From assembly GCA_040507225.1 (NCBI GenBank), contig JBEVVG010000002.1:682001-746000 (forward strand): 64,000 nt of DNA, in the 5' to 3' direction. The translations under genes and the position numbers were made by a program. The DNA is from Thiodiazotropha sp040507225. Its GTDB lineage: Bacteria > Pseudomonadota > Gammaproteobacteria > Chromatiales > Chromatiaceae. Positions 8,621 to 16,058 of the stretch are shown one piece after another. The notes beneath the pieces are model-generated. The model was not told the origin of the DNA. It worked only from the letters and a program-made list of their open reading frames with translations, and searched no databases. Numbering within the stretch: the first letter of the stretch is position 1; the number at the start of each line of letters is the position of its first letter.

Positions 8621-9016
8621 ATGAAAAGCACGTCCAAGCCGAATCCGGCGATCTATTCCGTTGAGGAAGCGACCTTCCAGGAGCGGGTTATCCAGGCTTC
8701 ACATGATCAGCCGGTGATGGTGGATTTCTGGGCCGAGTGGTGTGCTCCCTGTCTGTCCCTGGCCCCGGCCTTGGAACGGGTGATCGGTGAACTGGGGGGG
8801 CAGGTGGTATTGGCCAAGGTGGAGGTGGACGACAACATGCGCCTGGCCGGGCACTACCGTCTGCGGGGTTTCCCGACCGTGATTCTGTTCCGTGAGGGCG
8901 AGGAGATCGGACGTTTCCATGGCTCCCGCCAGAGTCATTGGTTGCGCGAGTGGATTAACGAACATCTGGGGCATCACGGTGTTTCGATCGATTCAGGGGA
9001 CAAAGCGGCGAATTAA
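8621..9016 (+). CDS. Thioredoxin-fold protein with WCAPC active site
   Basis: Thioredoxin-like protein of 131 residues with no signal peptide, so a cytoplasmic thiol-disulfide or chaperone role is expected. The active site is WAEWCAPC (about residues 42-49), followed by KVEVDDN and the cis-Pro loop FPTVILF. I use the ATG at 8621 because AGAGG sits about 9 nt upstream; the in-frame GTG at 8612 overlaps that ribosome site. An extra N-terminal arm and a short C-terminal tail distinguish it from classical TrxA (about 108 residues). The third residue of the linker motif is Ala rather than Gly, so it may be a specialised paralogue. Confidence 0.9.
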   Translation: MKSTSKPNPAIYSVEEATFQERVIQASHDQPVMVDFWAEWCAPCLSLAPALERVIGELGGQVVLAKVEVDDNMRLAGHYRLRGFPTVILFREGEEIGRFHGSRQSHWLREWINEHLGHHGVSIDSGDKAAN

Positions 9017-9222
9017 AATCGCAGCCGGTCTCTGCCTGGTGGCCTTGTGGACCTCATTTGTAGATCAATAATTCATAATATTCATGTAGTTACAGATATT
9101 GATGCGGTCCTGTGCCGATGTATGCCGCTAAGACTAAAGTTTTTTTTCGAGTCGCCGTAACAAGAGGTAAGAGTAATTGATGGTTTCGATCCTCCTCCGG
9201 CGCTGAAAAACAAGCGCTTTAA

Positions 9223-9250
9223 GCCCACCCTCCCCGGGTGGGTTTTTTTT
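9223..9250 (+). terminator. Rho-independent terminator
   Basis: CCCACCC, loop TCCCC, GGGTGGG, followed by a run of eight T. It lies about 200 nt downstream of the thioredoxin stop on the plus strand and just beyond the convergent tsaC 3' end. Confidence 0.8.
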
Positions 9251-9295
9251 CGTGCCCTGTGCACCCTGCCTCGTTTCCCCGATGTGTCGCCATGT

Positions 9296-9859
9296 TCAGG
9301 CCCGGATCAGTGCGCCGCTGATCGCGTCACGGATTACCGTGGGACGGGACTGATCGCCGGTGCTTCCGTGTATCACCAGATCGACACCGGTCCCGCAGCG
9401 CATGCGCACTTCCAGGGGAGTACGGGCGGGGGGGCGTCCGCTCAAATTGGCGCTGGTCGATACCAGAGGGGTGCCCGCGGCCCGGCACAGCGCGGACGCC
9501 AGGGGATGGGCTGTGACCCGCACGGCCAGGGTCGGGTGGCGGCCGGTGAGCCAGTCCGGGGTGGCGGCAGCAGCCGGCACCAGCCAGGTGGCCGGTCCGG
9601 GCCAACTGGCCATGAGCGCCTCGGTGCGCTCCGCAGGCAGGGGTTGCAGGAAGGGTTGCAGCCGCTCGAAACAGTCGGATATGAGGATCAGGCCCTTCTC
9701 AACCGGGCGCTTCTTCAGCGCCAGGAGCCGGTAGACCGCCTCCCGGTCCAGCGGATGACAACCCAGTCCGAAAACCGCCTCTGTGGGGTAGGCGACCAGG
9801 CCACCGGTCCGAATCACCTGTCGGGCCAGGCGCAGATGCCAGGGTGGGTTCTGCTGCAT
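9296..9859 (-). CDS. tsaC: Threonylcarbamoyl-AMP synthase (Sua5/YciO/YrdC family)
   Basis: Makes threonylcarbamoyl-AMP from Thr, bicarbonate and ATP, the first step of t6A37 modification in tRNAs that read ANN codons. At 187 residues it is the short TsaC type without the Sua5 C-terminal domain. Diagnostic motifs are GGLVAYPTEAVFGLGC near the N-terminus, LALKKRP..KGLILI at the ATP/bicarbonate pocket, and the SANLSG loop near residue 140. I take the ATG at 9859; an in-frame TTG lies nine bases upstream. The usual gammaproteobacterial link tsaC-aroE is broken here, since aroE lies some 4 kb away. Confidence 0.93.
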   Translation of the reverse strand: MQQNPPWHLRLARQVIRTGGLVAYPTEAVFGLGCHPLDREAVYRLLALKKRPVEKGLILISDCFERLQPFLQPLPAERTEALMASWPGPATWLVPAAAATPDWLTGRHPTLAVRVTAHPLASALCRAAGTPLVSTSANLSGRPPARTPLEVRMRCGTGVDLVIHGSTGDQSRPTVIRDAISGALIRA

Positions 9860-10349
9860 ACTGTTCAATGTGTGGATCCGCTGTCGGTCGCGATACTGAT
9901 TTCAGGTCCGGGTGGATGACTGCGTCCGGTGATGCGGGGTTCGCCGAACATCGGGCATTGAATTTCCGCCGATATTATCCGCTTGCCACGGGAGAATGTG
10001 AATTTACCCGACTCCCTGGTGTTCCGGAATGGCCACCGGTCTGCCACAGGATGTCCCGGGGGTGTTCTCTCAAACTGTTGTTATATATGCTAATTATCAG
10101 GTAACAGCCGGGCTGTTTGCGGATCTGTGCAGGCTTGCGATCGGCGCTCAGCCCTCGGGCGGAGCGCGCAGCGGTTGGGCCGGGACCGGTCTCTCAGGGA
10201 GACTGACCGTGTACGCGGTTCACTTGGCATGCCGCGCGGATCATGGAATAGTCGGGTAACTAGCGGCCTGCGGTCTTTTATTCCGCTGACAGCAGGCTGC
10301 GGATAGCGACAAGCGGGGCGGTAAATGCGTCCCGGAGGGAGAGTCAAGG
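9860..10349. other. 490-bp intergenic region, no gene seen
   Basis: Lies upstream of both tsaC (minus) and the periplasmic sensor gene (plus), so it should hold two divergent promoters. An AT-rich patch with TGCTAATTAT (10088-10097) could be an extended -10 on the plus strand, but I find no matching -35. The GGAGGGAG ribosome site for the next gene is at its right end. Short open frames here look accidental. Confidence 0.5.
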
Positions 10350-11786
10350 ATGTACATGCGAAGGCTGTGGCTGTGCCTGCTGGGGGCGATCCTGGCCGGT
10401 TCGGCATCTGCCCAGGTGTCTCGATTCAATCTGGCTGAAAAGGCCTGGCTGGACCAACACCAGAAGCTGAAAGTCGGGGTGGTCTCGATGACCGCGCCGG
10501 TGTTGTTTTTTGAAAGTGGCCAACCGATGGGCCTGGCTTCGGATTACCTGCGGGTCCTGGCGACCAAACTCGGTCTGTACCTGGACCTGTTGGCGTATCC
10601 GGACGACCAGCAGTTGGCGGATGCTCTCAGGTCCGGTGAAGTCGATGTGGTGGGCGCCGCCGTCCACACCACCCGAAGCCCCTCGGACTGGCAGTTCTCA
10701 CGCCCCTACCTGAGCCTGCCTGCGGCACTCTATTCCGAAGGTTCGCTCAAGGGGCAGGGGCTGTCCGCGGTCGACGGTCTTACGGTTGCGCTGATCGCCG
10801 GAAGCATCTGGGAGGACCTGCTGCCCCATTACCTGCCAGGTATCCGAACCCTGCCGGGAAGAGACCTGGAGCAGGCCCTGGATTCGGTCATGCGGGGACA
10901 GGCTCAGGCTTATCTCGGTGATGCCGCCAGCGTGGACTACCTGCTGGATTCGGGCCGCTACGACGGGCTCAGGAAGGTTCGGCGTCTCGATCTGACCCTG
11001 GATATCGCACTGGCCACCGCACGCGACGATACACCCCTGCATACCCTGTTGCAGAAATCACTCGACCGCTTCAACGAGGACGAACTCAACGATGTGTGGA
11101 GCAACTGGCCCGGGGTCGAGAACACCCAGCCCCGAGAATCCGGCTTTCTGAGTTTTTTGTTGTGGACCCTGCTGTGGGTCATCTGGAGCCTGCTGCTGGT
11201 ATGGATCGTATCGCGCCGGTTCAGGCGCAGACTGGATCATCATCGGGAGAAAACCCGCCGTTCGATCAAGCGGCTGCGACGCCGGGAAGAGTTGCTGAAG
11301 CAGAAACTGCTGCATCTCAAGCACAAGACCAAGCGTTACCGGCAGAGAACCAAGGCGCTCTCGAAACAGGCGGATTTCGTGAATGCCCTGATGCCCAGCG
11401 CGAGTTGGCGCTGGAATCCCGCGAATGGTGAATGCGAGTGGGACGAGGAGATGTTTGGTCTGCTGAAACTCGAGCCGGTGAGCTTCAAGCCCACCCGGGA
11501 GGCGATTCTGGAGCTGCTCTCGGGAGACGACCGGGGTGCCTTGGAGGCGTTGTTCGACGACAGCCGGCGAAAGCCCAGCCGCCTGAGTCTGGATTTCAGT
11601 CTGCCGGACGGAACCGTTGTCACCCTGCTGCAGTTCAGTCACTACCTGAGCGGCAGTGACGGGGATGAGGGACAGCGTGTGGCAATCTGCTGGGATGTGA
11701 CCGGGTACGGGGATGTGGCCCCGGAAAACGCCGAAGAGCCCAGTGGAGACGCCGCCCCCCTGTCACAGGAGGTTACGCAAGAGTAG
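10350..11786 (+). CDS. Periplasmic-binding-protein sensor with coiled coil and PAS-like end, no output domain
   Basis: A 478-residue inner-membrane protein. A signal peptide (1-21, cleaved after ASA) is followed by an SBP_bac_3-type ligand-binding domain (about 35-250), one TM (about 266-288) and a strongly basic coiled coil (about 289-342). A PAS-like domain follows (about 345-452; ASWRWNPANGECEWDEEMF) with a Ser/Ala/Glu-rich tail. The architecture matches the sensory half of BvgS-type kinases or membrane diguanylate cyclases, but there is no histidine kinase, GGDEF, EAL or adenylate cyclase domain and no truncation scar. It may signal through a partner or be a relict. GGAGGG about 9 nt before the ATG supports the start. 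Confidence 0.8.
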   Translation: MYMRRLWLCLLGAILAGSASAQVSRFNLAEKAWLDQHQKLKVGVVSMTAPVLFFESGQPMGLASDYLRVLATKLGLYLDLLAYPDDQQLADALRSGEVDVVGAAVHTTRSPSDWQFSRPYLSLPAALYSEGSLKGQGLSAVDGLTVALIAGSIWEDLLPHYLPGIRTLPGRDLEQALDSVMRGQAQAYLGDAASVDYLLDSGRYDGLRKVRRLDLTLDIALATARDDTPLHTLLQKSLDRFNEDELNDVWSNWPGVENTQPRESGFLSFLLWTLLWVIWSLLLVWIVSRRFRRRLDHHREKTRRSIKRLRRREELLKQKLLHLKHKTKRYRQRTKALSKQADFVNALMPSASWRWNPANGECEWDEEMFGLLKLEPVSFKPTREAILELLSGDDRGALEALFDDSRRKPSRLSLDFSLPDGTVVTLLQFSHYLSGSDGDEGQRVAICWDVTGYGDVAPENAEEPSGDAAPLSQEVTQE

Positions 11787-11879
11787 GATAACGCGTTGCG
11801 GTCGGGGATACCCCGCTGCCGCACCTTTGACGTCAGTCGTTGTCTGAAAATCCGTAACCACTAAAGGGATCAAGGAATC

Positions 11880-12542
11880 ATGTCCAGGTCTGTAGTTTCA
11901 CTCATCTTTGTCTGTCTGCTGACATTCACCCTGCCGGCTTCGGCCAATGTCTCTCCATCGGATCGCGTCAAGGAAACCGTCGATCGAATTCTGTTGATCC
12001 TTCAGGACCCCGATTTGAGCAAGACCGAGCGGCGGGATCAGGTCAAATCCGTGGTCCGTCAACGCTTTGATTACGAATCCATGTCCCAGGTCATTCTCGC
12101 CACCAACTGGCGAACCGCCACCCAGGCGCAACGGGAACAATTCATTGTGCTGTTCCGTGAACTCCTGGAACAGACCTATTTTTCCGCGGTAGACAGCTAT
12201 GACAACCAGACCATCCGCATGGGGCGGGAGCGCCTCAAAGGGAACCTGGCGGATGTTCAGACTTTCATCGTCTCCGCGAACAAGGAACTCCCGGTCAGCT
12301 ATAAGCTAAGATACCGTAATGATGACTGGTTCGCTTACGATGTCACGGTGGATGGGGTGAGCCTGGTGAGCAACTACCGCACCTCCTTCCGTAATCTGGT
12401 CAAGAGCCAGGGCATGGACGGCTTGCTCACCGAACTGGCGGGGAAGGTCGCCAAGCTGAAGGAGGACAACATGCAGCAGGATTCCGGGTCGGCGTCGGGG
12501 GAAGCGGCAACCTCGCAACCTACCGCGGCTAAGGCCAACTGA
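11880..12542 (+). CDS. mlaC: MlaC/Ttg2D-family periplasmic phospholipid-binding protein
   Basis: Periplasmic carrier of the Mla retrograde phospholipid pathway, shuttling lipid between the outer-membrane MlaA complex and the MlaFEDB ABC transporter. It has 220 residues. The signal peptide ends in ASA (about 22), and the MlaC fold shows VRQRFDYESMSQVIL, the WRTATQAQREQFIVLFRELLEQTY block and KLRYRNDDWFAYDVTVDGVSLV.NYR. The C-terminus carries a low-complexity tail (QQDSGSASGEAATSQ). No mlaA, mlaD, mlaE or mlaF gene is adjacent, so the carrier is encoded apart from its transporter or is a paralogue. It is on the same strand as the sensor gene 93 nt upstream and may be cotranscribed. Confidence 0.88.
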   Translation: MSRSVVSLIFVCLLTFTLPASANVSPSDRVKETVDRILLILQDPDLSKTERRDQVKSVVRQRFDYESMSQVILATNWRTATQAQREQFIVLFRELLEQTYFSAVDSYDNQTIRMGRERLKGNLADVQTFIVSANKELPVSYKLRYRNDDWFAYDVTVDGVSLVSNYRTSFRNLVKSQGMDGLLTELAGKVAKLKEDNMQQDSGSASGEAATSQPTAAKAN

Positions 12543-12885
12543 CCGGTTTCGGTGGCAGCGCTTCGCACCCGCTGCGGGCGATTTCCACCCAAACCGGGCG
12601 TTTACAGCAGGCAGGGATGTTCTATCCTCCCAATTGAGCAGTCATATCGCCATCCCCCGCCCGGGTGGTCGCCCGAAACCAGGGCAGCGCCGGGAGAGAG
12701 GCCTGGCACCTGCGGTTGAAGTCGATAGACCGGCTGGTCAGGTAAAATAACAAACCAGGGACAGGGCATCCGGGACGATGCCCCCCCGGCGCGCGGTTTC
12801 CTGCGGGACCCGGCCGGGCAATTCGGGATCGCACGTCAAAATTAATAAAACAATACAATTCTGAAACACTGAAGGAGAATTGAGC
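12543..12885. other. 343-bp intergenic region
   Basis: Upstream region of the Met-rich repeat protein. The last 60 bases are AT-rich, with AAGGAG before the ATG at 12886. A TAAAAT at about 12742-12747 could be a -10 element, but no well-spaced -35 is visible. GC-rich inverted stretches at 12770-12820 may fold. No gene or known RNA is recognised. Confidence 0.4.
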
Positions 12886-14136
12886 ATGCACAAGAAAAAA
12901 ATGTTGGCCCTGGCGGTCGCGGCGTTGTTGCCGTTCAGCGCGGCCCTGTTGGCTGAAGAGCCCGTCGCGGAGGGAGCCAGCGCCAGCGAGCCGGTTGCGG
13001 AGGAAACGCTCGCGAGTGAGTCGTCAACCGCAGAGGCATCAACCCCCATGAGTGAGCCGGCGGCGGAAGAGACCATTGCGAGTGTAGCGCCTGCTGCGCA
13101 GGAGAGTCCCGGGAGTGAGGCGCCAGCCGCAGAGGAGAGCAGTGCGAGCGAGCCGGCTTCCACTGAAGACGTGGCTGAAGAGAACGTCGCCGCGACGCAA
13201 CCGGCAGAATCCACGGATCCCCGCTCGCAACGCCTCAAAGAGCTCGATGCCCGATATGAGGCGCTGCGCAAGCGTGCCGAGGAGAGCGGTGTGATGTTGC
13301 CGGAACGCTCGCCCTGGGCGGATGCGCGCATGCGCAGCATGCACCCCGGCATGGAGGAGCGGATGGCGCATCGTAACAAGATGATGTCCATGACTCCGGA
13401 GGAGCGCGATGCGTATCGCGCGGAACGTTATGCCGAGATGCGCAAGCGGGCCGAGGAGATGGGTGTCGAGATGCCGGAAACTCCGCCCTGGGCGGCCTCT
13501 CCCATGAACAGCATGCGTCCCAGCATGGAGGAACGCATGGCGCATCAGCAGGAGATGATGTCCATGACTCCGGATGAACGCGACGCGTATCGCGCGGAAC
13601 GTCATGCCGAGATGCGCAAGCGGGCCGAGGAGATGGGCGTCGAGATGCCGGAAACTCCGCCCTGGGCGGCTGCTCCCATGAACAGCATGCGTCCCAGCAT
13701 GGAGGAACGCATGGCGCATCGGCAGGAGATGATGTCGATGACTCCGGAAGAGCGGGATGCCTATCGCCAGGAGCGCTATGCCGAGATGCGTCAGAGGGCC
13801 GAAGAGATGGGCGTCGAAATGCCGGAAACTCCGCCGTGGATGGCGCGCAGACAGGCGATGGAGGATCAGTGGGCGGAGCATCACAAGGTGATCGAGGGCA
13901 TGACCGACGAACAGCGGGCGGCCTGTCACGCCATGGTGCAGCGGCATCGGGGCATGGGCATGGGTCCCGGGCATGGCATGGGGCCTGGTCGCGGTATGGG
14001 CTGTGCTGGACAGGGCGGATGCATGGGACCCCAGGGAGGATGGAAACAACCCGGTACGATGCCTTACGCGCAGCCCGGTTACGGCTACGGGCCCGGACCC
14101 TATGGTCAGGGTAACTTCTGGAATCCGGAGCAGTAA
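12886..14136 (+). CDS. Secreted Met-rich protein of tandem 58-residue repeats
   Basis: A 416-residue exported protein of unknown function. The signal peptide (LALAVAALLPFSAALLAEE) is followed by an Ala/Glu/Ser-rich segment of about 90 residues. Then come three full 58-residue repeats and one partial, and a Met/Gly/His/Cys-rich end (MGMGPGHGMGPGRGMG). Each repeat reads roughly AEMRKRAEEMGVEMPETPPW, a PMNSMRPSMEERMAH stretch, then MMSMTPEERDAYR. The TPEER segments recall the LTxxQ helices of CpxP/Spy-type periplasmic proteins. The many Met, His and Cys residues suggest binding of Cu(I) or another soft metal; both points are inference. AAGGAG at proper spacing supports the ATG at 12886 rather than the TTG at 12880. 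Confidence 0.8.
   Translation: MHKKKMLALAVAALLPFSAALLAEEPVAEGASASEPVAEETLASESSTAEASTPMSEPAAEETIASVAPAAQESPGSEAPAAEESSASEPASTEDVAEENVAATQPAESTDPRSQRLKELDARYEALRKRAEESGVMLPERSPWADARMRSMHPGMEERMAHRNKMMSMTPEERDAYRAERYAEMRKRAEEMGVEMPETPPWAASPMNSMRPSMEERMAHQQEMMSMTPDERDAYRAERHAEMRKRAEEMGVEMPETPPWAAAPMNSMRPSMEERMAHRQEMMSMTPEERDAYRQERYAEMRQRAEEMGVEMPETPPWMARRQAMEDQWAEHHKVIEGMTDEQRAACHAMVQRHRGMGMGPGHGMGPGRGMGCAGQGGCMGPQGGWKQPGTMPYAQPGYGYGPGPYGQGNFWNPEQ
13258..13851 (+). repeat. 174-bp tandem coding repeats
   Basis: Direct repeats inside the Met-rich protein gene start at 13258 (most diverged), 13432, 13606 and 13780 (partial). The exact 174-bp period gives 58 codons. The second and third units are nearly identical at the DNA level, which points to recent duplication or gene conversion. 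Confidence 0.9.
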
Positions 14137-14173
14137 AACCACGATTCGGCTATCCATTTCCAGGATGCCATCT

Positions 14174-14338
14174 GTTCCCTCTCCCGTCGGGAGGGGGAGC
14201 GTCCGCCAGGACAGATGTGAGCATCGAATTTCGTCGTTTCGCAGGTTGGGTTGGCGCAGCCTGACCCGACGAATTTAGAGATTCGCTCTACCATGTCGGT
14301 TTACGCTGCGCTAACCCGACCTACCCCCAGTCTGGGGG
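14174..14338. repeat. Cluster of small palindromic repeats
   Basis: Several hairpins lie between the Met-rich protein gene and the convergent methyltransferase gene. They are CTCTCCCGTCGGGAGGGG (from 14179), a degenerate palindrome at 14244-14270, a clearer GTCGGTTTACGC/GCGCTAACCCGAC palindrome at 14295-14320, and CCCCCAG/CTGGGGG at 14324-14338. The two middle ones are variants of one REP-like unit. They may end transcription from both sides. Confidence 0.6.
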
Positions 14339-14354
14339 TTTCACCCTGGTTGCG

Positions 14355-15017
14355 TTATTCCGCGCCGAGTGATTTGTCCGGCTGCGACAGGGCCTCGGCT
14401 TCAGTGCTTGAAAGCACCCGGCCTGGCAGGGGGATCAGCCCGGGAACCCGCTTTTGGTAGGTCCGGTAACATTCCCCGTGATAGACGATCAGCTTTCGCT
14501 CCTCCAGCCAGGATCCCAGTAGCAGATAGAGACTGATCAGCACTGCGGAAAGCAGGCGGGCCGGATCCATGTCCTGAGTCCACACCAGTACCAGACCCAG
14601 GCTGTACCAGGGATGGCGGACATAGCGATGCAGGGGAGAGATATGCAGACGTTCCAGATCCCGGGTGTCCTGCTGGCGGCGCTTCCATTGGCTCAGGCCG
14701 AGAAATTCCCCACTGTCGTACCAGCGCAGGGACCAGGCAAACCCGGCACAGGCCAGCAGCATCAGCAGGACCGCCAGAACACCCAGGGGACCTTCCCATG
14801 TCCACAGCGGGGGCGAATTGAGCCGCCACATCAGCAGCAGGGGGGGCAGCAGCAGTATTCCGGCCAGCAGGTTGTAGCCCAGGCGGTAGGCGGGAAATCC
14901 GCGGGGCGCGTGTTTCGCCAGCCAGGATTTGACCCGCAGGGAGGCGAGCCAGGAGTGGATCAGGAAATATCCGATCCAGCTCAAAGCTAGGGCAACCAGG
15001 TCCGACGCTTCAGGCAT
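14355..15017 (-). CDS. NnrU/isoprenylcysteine methyltransferase-like membrane protein
   Basis: Integral-membrane protein of 220 residues with about five hydrophobic helices. The C-terminal signature is that of the phospholipid and isoprenylcysteine methyltransferase-like families: RHPWYSLGL near residue 134, then EERKLIVYHGECYRTYQKRVPGLIP. In this superfamily, these residues bind S-adenosylmethionine and a small lipid-like acceptor. The acceptor is unknown. It lies 23 nt downstream of ppk2 on the same strand, so the two may be cotranscribed. Confidence 0.8.
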   Translation of the reverse strand: MPEASDLVALALSWIGYFLIHSWLASLRVKSWLAKHAPRGFPAYRLGYNLLAGILLLPPLLLMWRLNSPPLWTWEGPLGVLAVLLMLLACAGFAWSLRWYDSGEFLGLSQWKRRQQDTRDLERLHISPLHRYVRHPWYSLGLVLVWTQDMDPARLLSAVLISLYLLLGSWLEERKLIVYHGECYRTYQKRVPGLIPLPGRVLSSTEAEALSQPDKSLGAE

Positions 15018-15040
15018 GGCGAACCCCGGGGTGGATGGGG

Positions 15041-15955
15041 TCAGCTGACGAACTTGCCCTGTTGCAGCCGTTGGGCTTCCATCAGTTCCAGTTCCCGGGA
15101 GCCTGAAATCACCACATCCGGATCGGGCACGAAATCCAACTCCTCATTGAGCCGCTGGTAGGGCACTGAGTTAAGGATCACCCTCATGGCGTTCAAACGC
15201 GCCAGATGCTTGTTATCCGAACGGATGATGGTCCAAGGTGCATGGGTGGTATGGGTACGCTTGAGCATGGCGTACTTCTGATTGGTGAACTCGTCCCAGC
15301 GGTCCTGGGCCTGAACGTCGATCTCGGACAGCTTCCACTGCCGCAGCGGGTCGGTCTTGCGGCGTTCGAAACGCCTCGCCTGCTCGTCCTTGGTGACCGA
15401 GAAATAGAGTTTCACCAGGATGGTGCCCTGGCGGACCAGGTCTTTCTCGAAGCCGGGGCAGCCGATCATGAAATTGTCGTACTCCTGCTCGGTGCAGAAA
15501 CCGAAGATCGGCTCCACGATGGCCCGGTTGTACCAGCTGCGGTCGAACAGCACGACCTCGCCGCCGGTGGGACACTGGGTGGCGTATTTCTGGAAGAACC
15601 ACTGGGACTTCTGCTCGTCGGTGGGTTTGCCCAGCGCGACCACCCGGTAGTGCTTCTCATTCATGTAACGGGTGACGCGTCGGATGGTGCCGCCCTTGCC
15701 GGCCGCGTCCCGGCCCTCGAAGAGGATGATCATGCGCCGGTTGGTGTCTTCCAGATACTGCTGCATGCGGATCAGCTCTGCCTGGTAGGGCTTGAGTTCC
15801 TCTTCCCGCTGATAGCGGCGCACCGCCTTCTTTTCGGTGACCTGGCTCTGCTCCATTTCCGACTTCAGGTGTTGGTAATCCGACAGCAGTTCATTGAGTC
15901 GAATGGGTTGCTCATCGATGTAAATGATCTCTGGATTGCCGTTGTCGTCACTCAT
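15041..15955 (-). CDS. ppk2: Polyphosphate kinase 2
   Basis: Transfers phosphate between polyphosphate and nucleotides; the one-domain class I enzymes mainly phosphorylate NDPs. It has 304 residues, soluble. Walker A is FEGRDAAGKGG (about 79-89) and Walker B FDRSWYNRA (about 137-145). The lid region includes RRFERRKTDPLRQWKLSE, and the IIRSDNK..ARLN block follows. A 60-residue N-terminal helical arm precedes the P-loop domain, as in class I PPK2. It is encoded on the same strand as a ClC channel gene 103 nt upstream and a membrane methyltransferase gene 23 nt downstream. Confidence 0.95.
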   Translation of the reverse strand: MSDDNGNPEIIYIDEQPIRLNELLSDYQHLKSEMEQSQVTEKKAVRRYQREEELKPYQAELIRMQQYLEDTNRRMIILFEGRDAAGKGGTIRRVTRYMNEKHYRVVALGKPTDEQKSQWFFQKYATQCPTGGEVVLFDRSWYNRAIVEPIFGFCTEQEYDNFMIGCPGFEKDLVRQGTILVKLYFSVTKDEQARRFERRKTDPLRQWKLSEIDVQAQDRWDEFTNQKYAMLKRTHTTHAPWTIIRSDNKHLARLNAMRVILNSVPYQRLNEELDFVPDPDVVISGSRELELMEAQRLQQGKFVS

Positions 15956-16058
15956 GGGCTGCCTCGTGATGTTTTATCAGGTTATCCGTATAAGAATAGC
16001 GCAACCGGCAGGGCTCTTGCGAACTTTTGGGGGGAATCTGTCCGCTGATACGCCGGCT

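Noticed and set aside
13039..14157. Long minus-strand open frame (372 codons) opposite the Met-rich protein
   Set aside because: It mirrors the repeats of the plus-strand gene, is full of His and Arg, has no ribosome site, and the plus-strand gene has a signal peptide and good start.
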